Shown here: positions 7,806 through 16,456 of the stretch, one piece after another | How positions within the stretch are numbered: position 1 is the first letter of the stretch | Layout: each line of letters starts with the position of its first letter | Origin: Chloroflexales bacterium | GTDB lineage: Bacteria; Chloroflexota; Chloroflexia; Chloroflexales; Chloroflexaceae | Reading direction: 5' to 3' | NCBI GenBank assembly: GCA_022360155.1 | Contig: JAKSDJ010000868.1 | Span: 1-34,367, forward strand | DNA: 34,367 nucleotides | Program-made: the position numbers and the translations under genes | Notes under the pieces: model-generated | Told to the model about the DNA's origin: nothing | The model's database searches: none | What the model saw: only the letters and a program-made list of their open reading frames with translations

Positions 7806-8800
7806 TGACAGAGCAACCCTTACTCAAAGTCGACAACCTACAGCTCAGTTACAAAGTTTACGGCGGCTCCTTGAGCGTCCTCAACGGGATAAACCTGGTG
7901 GTCCGCCCTGGCGAAAAAGTTGGACTGGTGGGCGAGACCGGCTGCGGCAAAACCAGCGCAATGAAAGCGATTTTGCGCATTTTGCCCGCTCCGCCTGCCC
8001 AAATTACTGGCGGGCATATTCATTTCAAAGGACAGGACGTTTTGCAGATGAGCCCCAAAGCCTTGCAAGGTGTCCGCGGCAACGGTATTTCGATGATTTT
8101 TCAAGATCCCACCGCCGCTCTTAATCCAGTCTTTACCATCGGCCAACAATTGAACGCCGTAATCAAATATTCCGCCTCCAACAGAAACAAAGCTGCGAAA
8201 CGGCAGATCAGACAGGCCGCCATAAGCGCCTTGAGCGAAGTTTCTCTGGCCGACCCGGAACGATTGCTCAACGCCTATCCGGTGCAACTCAGCGGGGGGA
8301 TGCGCCAGCGGGTCTGCATTGCAATGGCCCTGGCCGCCCAACCGGAACTGCTGCTTGCCGATGAGCCGGGCACGGCCTTGGATGTCACCATTCAGGATCA
8401 GGTGCTGCGCTTGCTGCGTAATCTGGTGGAGGAAAAAAATACTTCGGTCATCCTCATCACTCACACGTTGGGGGTGGTTCGGCAGGCCACGGATCGCGTG
8501 TACGTCATGTATGCCGGCGACATGATCGAATCGGCGCCCACGTCTATGCTCTTTGCCAACCCTAGGCATCCATATACGCAGGGCTTGATGGAAGCAGTTC
8601 CTCGTTTGAACGGAGGCGGTGTTGCCGAAGGTATTCCGGGTCGCATCCCCGATTACCGAAACCCGCCTACCGGCTGTCGCTTTCATCCCCGTTGCCCGCG
8701 CGTTATGAGCATTTGTCGTCGAGAAAAACCGTCGGGGTACCCTGTTGACGACGGGCATGAAGTGGCCTGCTTTTTGTTTGATGGTCAACATAAGCCATGA
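7805..8800 (+). CDS. ABC importer ATP-binding protein, DppD/OppD type
   Basis: 331 residues from a GTG that overlaps the preceding stop. Walker A is GETGCGKT (43-50), the signature LSGGMRQR begins at residue 162, and Walker B is [12 protein letters not shown]. The C-terminus carries the oligopeptide-transporter extension with [20 protein letters not shown], whose cysteines in related proteins bind an iron-sulfur cluster. It should form a heterodimer with the DppF-type ATPase encoded next (ATGA overlap) and drive import. All motifs needed for ATP hydrolysis are present. Confidence 0.94.
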   Translation: MTEQPLLKVDNLQLSYKVYGGSLSVLNGINLVVRPGEKVGLVGETGCGKTSAMKAILRILPAPPAQITGGHIHFKGQDVLQMSPKALQGVRGNGISMIFQDPTAALNPVFTIGQQLNAVIKYSASNRNKAAKRQIRQAAISALSEVSLADPERLLNAYPVQLSGGMRQRVCIAMALAAQPELLLADEPGTALDVTIQDQVLRLLRNLVEEKNTSVILITHTLGVVRQATDRVYVMYAGDMIESAPTSMLFANPRHPYTQGLMEAVPRLNGGGVAEGIPGRIPDYRNPPTGCRFHPRCPRVMSICRREKPSGYPVDDGHEVACFLFDGQHKP

Positions 8801-9828
8801 AACCGATTTTAAGCTATAACAACCTGAAAAAACATTTCGTTATCGGTCACCAAGACCAATTCAAGCGACAGCCAATTTCTGTGAAAGCGGTTGATGGCAT
8901 TTCTTTAGACATTAACGAAGGCGAAGTGTTGGGTCTGGTCGGTGAGTCTGGGTCGGGCAAAAGCACCATAGCCTACACTACGATTGGAATGTATGCCCCT
9001 ACGTCCGGCTTGATTGCGTTCAAAGGCGAGAACTTGTTTAGAAGCGGCGCTCGCCCCGCCCATCTCAAAAAAGAGATACAGATCGTTTTTCAAGACCCTG
9101 GCTCTTCCTTGAATCCCAGGCAGAACATCAAACAAATTCTTGAATTGCCGCTGAAAATCCACCGGCCCGAGGTGAATGTTCGCTTGGAGGAGATTGCTCG
9201 GCTGCTGGAACTGGTCGAACTGCCGCTAGAGGTCTTGCACAAATATCCGCGCGCCCTCAGCGGCGGCGAAAGGCAAATTGTATCGGTTGCTCGGGCGTTG
9301 GCGACCAAGCCTTCTTTTATCATCTTGGATGAACCAACCTCCGCGCTGGATGTTTCGGTGCAGGGCAAGGTTATCAACCTGCTCATTCGCCTGAAAAAAG
9401 AACTCAATTTGTCCTATCTCTTTATTACCCACGATTTGAGCTTGATGCGTAATGTAGCTTCGCGGGTTGCTATTATGTACCTGGGCAAAATGTGCGAGGT
9501 GGCCAATACCGACGACTTTTTCAAACATCCTCAACACCCCTATACCCAAATGCTTCTCTCTTCCATTCCCGTGGTTTCGGAGGCTGAGGAACGACTAAAA
9601 CCGGAAAAGGTCATCTCAACAGGTGAAATTCCCAGCCCGGTCAACAGTCCCAGTGGATGCAGCTTCCACCTGCGCTGCCCCTACAAAATGAATATCTGCA
9701 CCCAGGTTGATCCAGAGATGATTGAGCAAACGCCCGGTCATTTGGTGCGGTGCCATCTGTATACCGAGGGAAGTCCCAAGCGTGTTGAAAACGCTGCAAT
9801 GCATAAACCCGAATCGATCCTGAAATAA
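8797..9828 (+). CDS. ABC importer ATP-binding protein, DppF/OppF type
   Basis: 343 residues. The start ATG overlaps the TGA of the previous gene (ATGA). Walker A is GESGSGKST (49-57), the signature is LSGGERQIVSVARAL and Walker B FIILDEPTSALD. A C-terminal oligo_HPY extension ends with GCSFHLRCPYKMNICTQVDP, again with the cysteine pattern seen in DppF-like proteins. It is the last gene of the five-gene importer. The 365 bp before the next gene are almost filled by a second copy of the transposable element, so the downstream racemase/hyu genes may originally have been part of the same transcript. Confidence 0.94.
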   Translation: MKPILSYNNLKKHFVIGHQDQFKRQPISVKAVDGISLDINEGEVLGLVGESGSGKSTIAYTTIGMYAPTSGLIAFKGENLFRSGARPAHLKKEIQIVFQDPGSSLNPRQNIKQILELPLKIHRPEVNVRLEEIARLLELVELPLEVLHKYPRALSGGERQIVSVARALATKPSFIILDEPTSALDVSVQGKVINLLIRLKKELNLSYLFITHDLSLMRNVASRVAIMYLGKMCEVANTDDFFKHPQHPYTQMLLSSIPVVSEAEERLKPEKVISTGEIPSPVNSPSGCSFHLRCPYKMNICTQVDPEMIEQTPGHLVRCHLYTEGSPKRVENAAMHKPESILK

Positions 9829-9910
9829 GATGTGCAGGTCTTGCCTGGCCTCATTCCCTATCTCGAACTGAGGCGAATGGTGCGGCCAAGCCAGCTTTGC
9901 ACTCATGAAC

Positions 9911-10158
9911 CAATACTTTTCAGATACGGGCGACGGAAGACCTTAAAGGTCTTGGGGAAGGCTTCCGAAAGCATCTATGTAAGACCTTTAAGGTCTTATT
10001 TGACAGAACGTACGCGATCACCAGTCGGCAGGAGGGTTGGAGGGCTTGCAGCCCTCCAAAAATCCTTTTGCTCGCCGCTGCCGCGGCGGTGAGGGTCGGG
10101 GAAGTTGCACCTCACCGACCTTCACCGCCGCGTAAGTCCTGTTATTTGAAAAGTATTG
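9911..10158. mobile_element. MITE-like element, copy 2 (248 bp, 10-bp target duplication)
   Basis: It has the same terminal repeats as copy 1: CAATACTTTTCAGATA (9911-9926) and TATTTGAAAAGTATTG (10143-10158). A different perfect ten-base duplication, ACTCATGAAC, flanks it (9901-9910 and 10159-10168), proving an independent insertion. The left 88 bp match copy 1 at 80 positions and lie in the same orientation. The inner right part is unrelated to copy 1. It contains TTGGAGGGCT-TGC-AGCCCTCCAA and a long hairpin with 18-bp arms (10082-10099 with 10115-10132, one mismatch). It carries no ORF of note and splits the importer genes from the racemase/hyu genes. Confidence 0.88.
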
Positions 10159-10193
10159 ACTCATGAACCGCTTTTTCATACAAGGAGACAAAG

Positions 10194-10994
10194 ATGAATC
10201 CCATTAAAATTATGTACTTGAATCCGGTAGGGACGAGCCATTACGATCAATTCTTTGCCGATCTGTTTCAAGCGCATAAATATCCGAACACAGAAGTTCA
10301 TGTAACTTCTTTGAATCCTGCTGTTGGGCCGATAACAAACCTAGAATATCGCACCTATGAAGCCATCGTAACGGCTGATATTATTCGGGCGACGCACCAG
10401 GCCGCCCAAGAAGGGTTCGATGCCTTGGTTATTGGCTGTTTTTACGATACCGCGCTGCACGACGCTCGCGAAATATCAGGCGATATGATCGTCATTGCGC
10501 CTTGCCATGCATCGATTGAAATTGCGCTCCATATCGCCAATAACTTCTCAGTGATTGTCGGTCAGCGCAAATGGGTCAACCAGATGAAAAATACGATCCG
10601 TGGTTATGGGTATGGCGACAAATTGATGTCTTTCCATGATGTTGGCATCAATGTGGTTGAGTTTCAACAAGACCATAATTTTATCCAGAAGCAACTGATT
10701 GCCGCAGCGCACAAAGCTGTGACTGACGATTATGCCGAGTCGCTGATATTAGGCTGCACGCTGGAAACCGGCTTCTATCAGGAGTTAGAAGCGGAGCTTG
10801 GCGTTCCGGTGATCGATCCGACACTGGCCTCATTCAAAGCAGCCGAACATGCCGCCCTGCTTAAGCGTGATTTTGGCTGGAAGCCGAGCCGGAAGTGGAG
10901 TTGCCAAGCCCCGCCGACGCATGAGACGGCGGCATTTGCTTTGTTCCAAGAATCCTATCAATTTGGCAAAAGAGTCATTGTTCCCAATGGGTGA
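10194..10994 (+). CDS. Asp/Glu/hydantoin racemase-family protein
   Basis: 266 residues, start fixed by AAGGAGA upstream of the ATG. The two catalytic cysteines of the cofactor-independent racemase family are both present: Cys82 in VIGCFYD and Cys188 in LILGCTLE, each at the end of a strand of the pseudo-symmetric halves. The late VPVIDPTLASFKAAEHAAL helix is also typical. Hydantoin racemases invert 5-substituted hydantoins so that a stereospecific hydantoinase can open both enantiomers. The link to hyuA and hyuB downstream supports this role, though aspartate/glutamate or allantoin-type substrates are possible. The next gene starts five bases after its stop. Confidence 0.85.
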   Translation: MNPIKIMYLNPVGTSHYDQFFADLFQAHKYPNTEVHVTSLNPAVGPITNLEYRTYEAIVTADIIRATHQAAQEGFDALVIGCFYDTALHDAREISGDMIVIAPCHASIEIALHIANNFSVIVGQRKWVNQMKNTIRGYGYGDKLMSFHDVGINVVEFQQDHNFIQKQLIAAAHKAVTDDYAESLILGCTLETGFYQELEAELGVPVIDPTLASFKAAEHAALLKRDFGWKPSRKWSCQAPPTHETAAFALFQESYQFGKRVIVPNG

Positions 10995-10998
10995 CGCT

Positions 10999-11328
10999 AT
11001 GATTCGCTTAACTGTTCTTTATAACTTGCAGCCCTACGTCGATGAAAAAGAATTTCTGGAATGGCGACTCACCCGCCATCAGCAAGCCAATATGTCCGTT
11101 CCGGGCGTCATCCGTTCAGATTTCGCCCGCATCGAGCAAGCGTGGCCAGATGAGGCTCATTCGCCGCTCTATCAATTCATGACCACGGCTGATTGGCCCG
11201 ATATGGAAAGTTTTCAAAACGCTTTTTACGATCCGGCCTATCAAGAGAGCTTGCGGGAAAATCTCAAAATACTCAAAGATCCGCTGCTTCTTATCAGCGA
11301 AATACTGATCGAGGAGACCAAGGAGTAA
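10999..11328 (+). CDS. EthD-like small protein (dimeric alpha+beta barrel)
   Basis: 109 residues from the ATG at 10999, five bases after the racemase stop; an in-frame ATG at 10987 would overlap that gene. The opening (MIRLTVLYNLQPYVDEKEF), a central His-rich helix region (RLTRHQQANMSVPGV) and the final segment (FQNAFYDPAYQESLRENL) match the ferredoxin-like fold of EthD/REDY proteins. These act as small accessory or cofactor-free enzymes in several degradation pathways. Its exact job is unknown. Its place between a racemase and HyuA implies a role with the same substrate, perhaps in isomerisation, protection or product release. Confidence 0.72.
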   Translation: MIRLTVLYNLQPYVDEKEFLEWRLTRHQQANMSVPGVIRSDFARIEQAWPDEAHSPLYQFMTTADWPDMESFQNAFYDPAYQESLRENLKILKDPLLLISEILIEETKE

Positions 11329-11333
11329 CTCTT

Positions 11334-13385
11334 ATGACCAGAATAGCGACAGATATCGGGGGAACCTTCACCGATCTCGTGTATGTCACCTCGGCAGGAA
11401 CGGTTGGCACGGCCAAAAGCCACACGACGCCCGGGCAATTCGAAAAGGGCGTGATGGATGTTATTGAAGCCAGCGGCATCACCCCTGATGCATTTATCTC
11501 CTTCGTCCACGGTACAACCATCGTCATTAACGCCATCACCGAGAAAAAAGGCGCAAAGACGGCGCTGATCACCAGCCAGGGCTTTCGTGATGTATTAGAA
11601 ATTGGGCGCGGCAATCGCCCCGATTACTTCAACCTTGAATACAAAAAGCCGCCTCCTTTTGTCACCCGATATTTGCGCCGCGAGGCGTCAGGGCGTATTA
11701 ACTACAAAGGGATCGAGACTCAAGCGCTCGACTTGTCCGGCTTACCGACCATTCTGGACGATTTTCGGGCTGAAGGCGTAGAGGCCATTGCCGTTTGTTT
11801 GCTCAACTCTTACGCCAACTCGGCGCACGAGGAAGCGACCTTGAGCCGGATCAAGGCGCTCTGGCCAGAGGTGTCGGCGGTGGCATCGTACCAGATTACT
11901 CGCGAGTGGCGCGAATACGAGCGTACCAATACGTCCGTCATGTCGGCCTACGTGCAGCCGATTGCCCACCGTTATCTAGACGACCTCACCGGTCGCCTGG
12001 CCGAAGCGGGAATGACTTGCACGCCCTACATGATGCAGTCTAACTGCGGTGTGGACACTATTAAAAACGCCCGTCAAATCCCGATCACTATGATCGAGTC
12101 TGGCCCAGCCAGCGGAATGTGGGGCGCGGCGACTCTGGGCCGCTTGATCGGCGAAACCGAAGTAATTGCCTTGGATATTGGCGGCACCACTGCTAAATGC
12201 GGCTTGATTACCGGCGGCGAAGTCAAGCTGAGCACCAATTACATGGTCGGGCAAACCGACGTATCTGCCGGGTACCCAGTGATGATTCCGGTTGTGGATC
12301 TGGTTGAAATTGGCCAGGGCGGCGGCTCTATTGCCTGGGTAGATGCATTTGGGCGCTTGCACGTTGGTCCGCAAAGCGCCGGGGCTATGCCAGGGCCTGC
12401 CGCTTACAACACTGGCGGAACCGAGGCCACAACCACCGATGCCAATCTGGCGCTGGGCTGTATCAATCCAGATTATTTCTGCAGCGGTACAATGACCGCA
12501 AATATGGAGGCTGCGGGCGCCGCGCTGGATAAGCTGGCCCAAAAACTTGACCTCAGCCGGCAAGAAACCGCGCGCGGCATCGTTCGCCTGGCCAATAATA
12601 ACATGGTCAATGCCATCAAGTTGATTTCGGTCAATCGAGGCCACGACCCGCGTGATTTTACGCTGATCGCTTTTGGCGGCGGCGGCGGGATGCATGCCTG
12701 CGCCCTGGCCAAGGAACTGGGCATCAAAAAAGTGGCGATTCCCCATCAGTCAGGGGTTTTTTCCGCCTGGGGGATGTTGTTAAGCGACCTGCGCCGCGAC
12801 TACCTGCAAACCCAGATTGTGGAACTATCGGCTGCGGAGGCGACGCAACAACTCAGTGACACCTTTGCCGCGCTGGAAGAACAGGCGTATCAGGAGTATG
12901 AAGCGGAACATATTGATCGCTCTCGGGTGCATTTTTTACGGTACGGTCGCTTCCGCTATCAAAACCAGGAGCACTCCACGGAAATCGATCTGTCCGACGG
13001 ACCAATCACCGCCGATCGATTGGCGAACATGCTGGAACATTTCCACACCACCTACGAACGTGAATATACCTACCGTTTGGACGCGCCTGTCGAACTGGTC
13101 ACCTACCACCTGATCGCCATCGCCGAAGTGGATAAATTGGAGCCGAAAAAACTGCCCCTGGGCGAAGGGGATGCGTCAGACGCTATCAAAGGCTACCGGG
13201 AGGTCGATTATCTTGGGGCGGGAATCCACCAGGCCATGCTGTACCGTGGTGATGCCCTGGTCCCCGGCATGAGGTTTACTGGCCCGGCCATCATCGAAGA
13301 GGCGGAAACAACCATCGTTATTCCCCCCGGTATGCCTTGTACTGTCGATGCATACGGCAACTATCACATTCTAACGGCTCAGTAA
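11334..13385 (+). CDS. hyuA: Hydantoinase/oxoprolinase subunit A
   Basis: 683 residues from ATG 11334, with AAGGAG eight bases upstream. Upstream in-frame starts lie inside the preceding gene. It has the ASKHA-type nucleotide-binding plan of the family: ATDIGGTFTDLVYV at the N-terminus, FVHGTTIVINAITEKKGAKT, GFRDVLEIGRGNR, a second phosphate loop ALDIGGTTAKCGLI, and the C-terminal AFGGGGGMHACALAKELG. HyuA/HyuB enzymes open cyclic amides or imides (N-methylhydantoin, 5-oxoproline, caprolactam) in an ATP-dependent way, and relatives carboxylate ketones. The racemase upstream favours a hydantoin-like substrate. HyuB begins 10 bp downstream after AAGGAGG. Confidence 0.92.
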   Translation: MTRIATDIGGTFTDLVYVTSAGTVGTAKSHTTPGQFEKGVMDVIEASGITPDAFISFVHGTTIVINAITEKKGAKTALITSQGFRDVLEIGRGNRPDYFNLEYKKPPPFVTRYLRREASGRINYKGIETQALDLSGLPTILDDFRAEGVEAIAVCLLNSYANSAHEEATLSRIKALWPEVSAVASYQITREWREYERTNTSVMSAYVQPIAHRYLDDLTGRLAEAGMTCTPYMMQSNCGVDTIKNARQIPITMIESGPASGMWGAATLGRLIGETEVIALDIGGTTAKCGLITGGEVKLSTNYMVGQTDVSAGYPVMIPVVDLVEIGQGGGSIAWVDAFGRLHVGPQSAGAMPGPAAYNTGGTEATTTDANLALGCINPDYFCSGTMTANMEAAGAALDKLAQKLDLSRQETARGIVRLANNNMVNAIKLISVNRGHDPRDFTLIAFGGGGGMHACALAKELGIKKVAIPHQSGVFSAWGMLLSDLRRDYLQTQIVELSAAEATQQLSDTFAALEEQAYQEYEAEHIDRSRVHFLRYGRFRYQNQEHSTEIDLSDGPITADRLANMLEHFHTTYEREYTYRLDAPVELVTYHLIAIAEVDKLEPKKLPLGEGDASDAIKGYREVDYLGAGIHQAMLYRGDALVPGMRFTGPAIIEEAETTIVIPPGMPCTVDAYGNYHILTAQ

Positions 13386-13395
13386 GGAGGCGCCC

Positions 13396-15066
13396 ATGGC
13401 CAAGCAATATGATCCAATCACCCTGGAAATCATCCAAAGCTCATTACAGGCAGCAGCCGACGAGATGTTTGCCACTCTGCGCCGCACCGCCATGAGCGCC
13501 ATCATCTACGAAGTGCTCGATATGGGAACCGGCGTCACCGACAGATATGGCGAGTTGGCGGGATCGGGGGCCGGTATTCCAGCTTTTGTCGGCGTGCTTG
13601 ATAAAACAGTCAAGAAAATCATTGCAAAATTTGACCGGCCGGGCGATATTGAGCCGGGCGATGTTTTTATGACCAACGACCCTTACAACGGCGGCGTCAC
13701 TCACCTGAACGATATGGTTCTGGTGATGCCTGTGTTTGCCGAGGACGAAATCGTGGCCTGGACAGCCAACATTGCCCACTGGAATGACGTGGGCGGCATG
13801 GTTCCCGGCAGTATGTCTACCGACGCGACTGAGATTTTTCAAGAGGGTATGATCTTTCCAGGCGTCAAGCTGCTTGCCAGAGGCAAGCCGATCCAATCGA
13901 TCTTCGATATCTTGACCGCCAACTGCCGTATGCCCGATTTCTTGACCGGCGATTTGTGGGCCGGAATAGCCGCTGTGCGGGTGGGAGAACGCCGCATCTT
14001 GGAAATTATCAACAAGTATGGCAAAGACGTTTTCCTGTATGCCCTGGAGCAATATATGGACTATGGCGAGCAGGTGAGTCTGAAGGCTCTGAAACAGTTG
14101 CCCAAGGGCGTCTTCTCGCTGGAAGAAGAGCAGGACAATGGACAGATCTACAAAGTTACCGTAGAAATTAAGGATGATGCTTGTATTATTGATTTGCGCG
14201 GCAACCCCGATCAGGACAAAGGCCCCTTCAATATGAGCGCGGATGAAGCCGTTGTGTCTTGTCAAATGGCCTTCAAAAATATTACCGCGCCGGATAGAAT
14301 AGCCAATGGCGGTACGTTCCGCCCGTTAAAGGTTTTATTGCGCCACGGGAGCGTCTTTCATCCCACGCATCCAGCAGCGATGGGAATTTACTATGAAATA
14401 GGGATGCGATTACACGATTTGATTATGCGCTGCCTGGCTGAACATATGCCGGATCGCGTGCCTGCTGGGGGTTTCGCTTCGATATGCGGTACGCTGTTTG
14501 GCGGCATCCACCCGGATACCGGACGCCCCTATGCCGTCATCGAGCCAGAATTGGGCGGCTGGGGCGGTTCTCCTCATCAGGATGGCATGCCATGCCAGTT
14601 CTCGCCTTTCCATGGCGAAACATACAATTGTCCGGCGGAAGTTGCCGAGGCGCGTTATGGGGTGACGGTGGACTATCTCAGTTTCCACGACGAAGATGGC
14701 GGGGCAGGTCTGCACCGAGGCGGCAAAGGCGTTCGGATTGATTATCGCATCCGCTCTGACAATGCCTGGCTGACGGTAGCGTACACTCGCGATACATTCC
14801 CGCCGTGGCCCTTGAAGGGCGGGCAGCCCGGTTCGCCCAACCACATCATTATTCGCCGGGCCAATGGCGAGAGAGAACGCTATGCAGTGGTTAGCGGCCT
14901 GACGCTCCATACAGATGATGTCATTCAGGTGATGACCGGCACCGGCGCCGGCTGGGGGGAACCATTGCAGCGCGATCGGGCGTTGGTGCAGGAAGACCTG
15001 AAGAATGGCTACATCACGCCAGAGCAAGCAAAGCGTTACTATGGCTTGGATAAACGTAGGGAATGA
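13396..15066 (+). CDS. hyuB: Hydantoinase/oxoprolinase subunit B
   Basis: 556 residues, a normal length for HyuB. Typical segments are the opening DPITLEIIQSSLQAAADEMF, then TNDPYNGGVTHLNDMVLVMP, ANIAHWNDVGGMVPGSMSTD, the central EELGGWG-like ELGGWGGSPHQDGM, and GGAGLHRGGKGVRIDYRI near the C-terminus. AAGGAGGCGCCC precedes the ATG, giving a very strong ribosome site. With HyuA it forms the ATP-dependent cyclic amide hydrolase. No N-carbamoyl amino acid hydrolase is encoded nearby, so either the product is not a carbamoyl amino acid or that enzyme lies elsewhere. A hairpin follows 19 bp after the stop. Confidence 0.93.
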   Translation: MAKQYDPITLEIIQSSLQAAADEMFATLRRTAMSAIIYEVLDMGTGVTDRYGELAGSGAGIPAFVGVLDKTVKKIIAKFDRPGDIEPGDVFMTNDPYNGGVTHLNDMVLVMPVFAEDEIVAWTANIAHWNDVGGMVPGSMSTDATEIFQEGMIFPGVKLLARGKPIQSIFDILTANCRMPDFLTGDLWAGIAAVRVGERRILEIINKYGKDVFLYALEQYMDYGEQVSLKALKQLPKGVFSLEEEQDNGQIYKVTVEIKDDACIIDLRGNPDQDKGPFNMSADEAVVSCQMAFKNITAPDRIANGGTFRPLKVLLRHGSVFHPTHPAAMGIYYEIGMRLHDLIMRCLAEHMPDRVPAGGFASICGTLFGGIHPDTGRPYAVIEPELGGWGGSPHQDGMPCQFSPFHGETYNCPAEVAEARYGVTVDYLSFHDEDGGAGLHRGGKGVRIDYRIRSDNAWLTVAYTRDTFPPWPLKGGQPGSPNHIIIRRANGERERYAVVSGLTLHTDDVIQVMTGTGAGWGEPLQRDRALVQEDLKNGYITPEQAKRYYGLDKRRE

Positions 15067-15084
15067 TGTTTTCTACATCTACGC

Positions 15085-15124
15085 GCCGCCTTCAGGTGAT
15101 CAGCAAAGACCGTCTGAAGGCGGC
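15085..15124 (+). terminator. Hairpin after hyuB, possible terminator or REP-like site
   Basis: GCCGCCTTCAG (15085-15095) and CTGAAGGCGGC (15114-15124) form a perfect 11-bp stem with an 18-base loop, 19 bp after the hyuB stop. No T-run follows, so it may work as a transcript-stabilising or REP-type hairpin rather than a simple terminator. A related motif, GCCGCCTGAAGGCGGC, occurs inside the inverted-repeat element near 17760. Confidence 0.5.
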
Positions 15125-15229
15125 ACGACAACTCAAAGAGGATTGCTATATGAAACTCTTTTCTCTTTCCTCCATTCTCACTCCTACTTTGGGCGGCATG
15201 ACAACTCAAAGAGGATTGCTATATGAAAC
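15119..15229 (+). repeat. Twin 38-bp direct repeat, each copy holding a ribosome site and ATG
   Basis: Positions 15119-15156 and 15192-15229 match at 37 of 38 bases, offset by 73 bp. Each copy includes AAAGAGGA, a seven-base spacer and ATGAAAC, that is, a complete translation start signal. The flanking sequences are unrelated, so the conserved part is the initiation region itself. The two ATGs are in different frames and open the two small ORFs listed next. Confidence 0.85.
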
Positions 15230-15350
15230 CCATGCCACTGGTTCCGTTTCCGTTGAGTTCCTGCTTTCCGCTGGTTGGGGTGTTCTTCTTCTCTATCTCA
15301 CATTCATAGCTCGTGAAATAGATTTGCTGCGACTGGATTTCACGGTTTGA
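15150..15350 (+). CDS. Small ORF behind the first repeat copy (66 residues), unknown
   Basis: It starts at the ATG of the first 38-bp repeat with AAAGAGGA seven bases upstream. The product begins MKLFSLSSILTPTLGG, then reads through the second repeat (MTTQRGLLYE), and has one hydrophobic stretch (VEFLLSAGWGVLLLYLTFIA) that could span a membrane. The last 58 bp overlap the convergent acyltransferase gene. I recognise no family. The good ribosome site is the main support; the overlap and the repeat inside the frame argue for caution. Confidence 0.3.
   Translation: MKLFSLSSILTPTLGGMTTQRGLLYETHATGSVSVEFLLSAGWGVLLLYLTFIAREIDLLRLDFTV
15223..15309 (+). CDS. Very small ORF behind the second repeat copy (28 residues), unknown
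   Basis: It starts at the ATG of the second 38-bp repeat with the identical ribosome site, in another frame than the 66-residue ORF. The peptide opens MKPMPLVPFPLSS, is very hydrophobic (LVGVFFFSIS) and ends at TAG 15309. It might be a leader or toxin-like membrane peptide, or simply a by-product of the duplicated start region. No family recognised. Confidence 0.25.
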   Translation: MKPMPLVPFPLSSCFPLVGVFFFSISHS

Positions 15351-16456
15351 ACCAGGGATCGATATCCCGAGACGATCAAATTACTGACCACATAGGTTGA
15401 GACAATCAGCATGAGATATTTCACCACAGCGGGTAGGCTCAGGTTCAACAACAGCGTGCCGAAGACCCCGATAACGATCACGTGGATGATATAAACACCA
15501 TAAGAGTTCCGGTTCAGTTCACTCCAGATTCTTCCGGTTTTATCGAAATACCGCCGGAAGGTTTCAATCATCAGGTACAGCAAACAGAGCAGCGAAAGGT
15601 GAAAACTAAGCCACCAAACGAGCCGGTACAGCGGAGTGATCTCAAAACCCTCCAGGTAAAAGAAGGGAAACAGCCGGGCAAAGATGTGTATTGTAATCGG
15701 AATCCAGGCGATCGCATTGACGATCGTATACAGCATTTTGCTTTGGGGTTTTTCCGCAAATACGTTCTGTTGAAAACATAACGACCCGAGCAAGAAAGCC
15801 ATAAAGTACACGAGCAGTCTTTCATTTTCGAAATCGATCAATGGGGTCAGCGTCCAGCTCCGAAAACCGAGAATACCGCCTATGCTAAAGCTATACACAA
15901 ATCCAATGATGAAGGCGCCCCAAACTGCGCCTTTTAGCGAAATGTTTGGTATTCTGATATTTGCTTTTGATAAAAGCAGATAGATCATGCTGAAAACAAA
16001 CAACACAGGGAGGAACCATAACCAGTTTTGGCTGTTCGGGTTGGTTATGTGAAAATAGGTGCTCCAGTGTTCTTGCGGTAGACCTCGAGAGTACAGGAAT
16101 ATGACTTTGTAGAGCGGGATCAACGTAAGTACAGCGATCACCCAAGGGACCATTAGTCGTTTGAATTTCCCTTTGAGAAATTCCCATCCGGTCTTGTTTT
16201 TCAGGGACGCAGGGATCAAATAGCCTGCAATAAAGAAAATGGCAGGCATCACGATAATATCGAAAACGATACCGAGGATGCCAACCCAAGTTATGGTTGC
16301 GGGATCATCCACAATCCAGAACCAACCCCACAGGCCGGCAGCTTCATAAACGCCCCCGACATGGTAGAGAACCACTAAAAAGATAATGATGGTTCTGAGG
16401 TTATCCATCCAGTGGATCCGATTCCCCTGTGTTGGATTATTCTCTTTGCTAGTCAT
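15293..16456 (-). CDS. Acyltransferase-3 family integral membrane protein (OpgC/OafB-like)
   Basis: 387 residues, ATG at 16456 with AAGGAG seven bases upstream. It opens with the family mark RIHWMDNLRTIIIFLVVLYH (catalytic His32 region) followed by about ten membrane helices, including PAIFFIAGYLIPASL and a conserved basic loop KGKFKRLMVPWVIAV. Acyltransferase-3 proteins transfer acetyl or succinyl groups from the cytosolic side to sugars, glycans, peptidoglycan or antibiotics. The acceptor cannot be deduced and no glycan genes are adjacent. It is transcribed toward hyuB, its 3' end overlapping the small ORFs there. Its family is clear, its role is not. Confidence 0.9.
   Translation of the reverse strand: MTSKENNPTQGNRIHWMDNLRTIIIFLVVLYHVGGVYEAAGLWGWFWIVDDPATITWVGILGIVFDIIVMPAIFFIAGYLIPASLKNKTGWEFLKGKFKRLMVPWVIAVLTLIPLYKVIFLYSRGLPQEHWSTYFHITNPNSQNWLWFLPVLFVFSMIYLLLSKANIRIPNISLKGAVWGAFIIGFVYSFSIGGILGFRSWTLTPLIDFENERLLVYFMAFLLGSLCFQQNVFAEKPQSKMLYTIVNAIAWIPITIHIFARLFPFFYLEGFEITPLYRLVWWLSFHLSLLCLLYLMIETFRRYFDKTGRIWSELNRNSYGVYIIHVIVIGVFGTLLLNLSLPAVVKYLMLIVSTYVVSNLIVSGYRSLVQTVKSSRSKSISRAMNVR

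Noticed and set aside
3697-10158. A composite transposon carrying the ABC importer between two element copies
   Set aside because: Each copy has its own different 10-bp duplication directly at its ends, and there is no shared duplication at the outer ends only. Two separate insertions explain this better.
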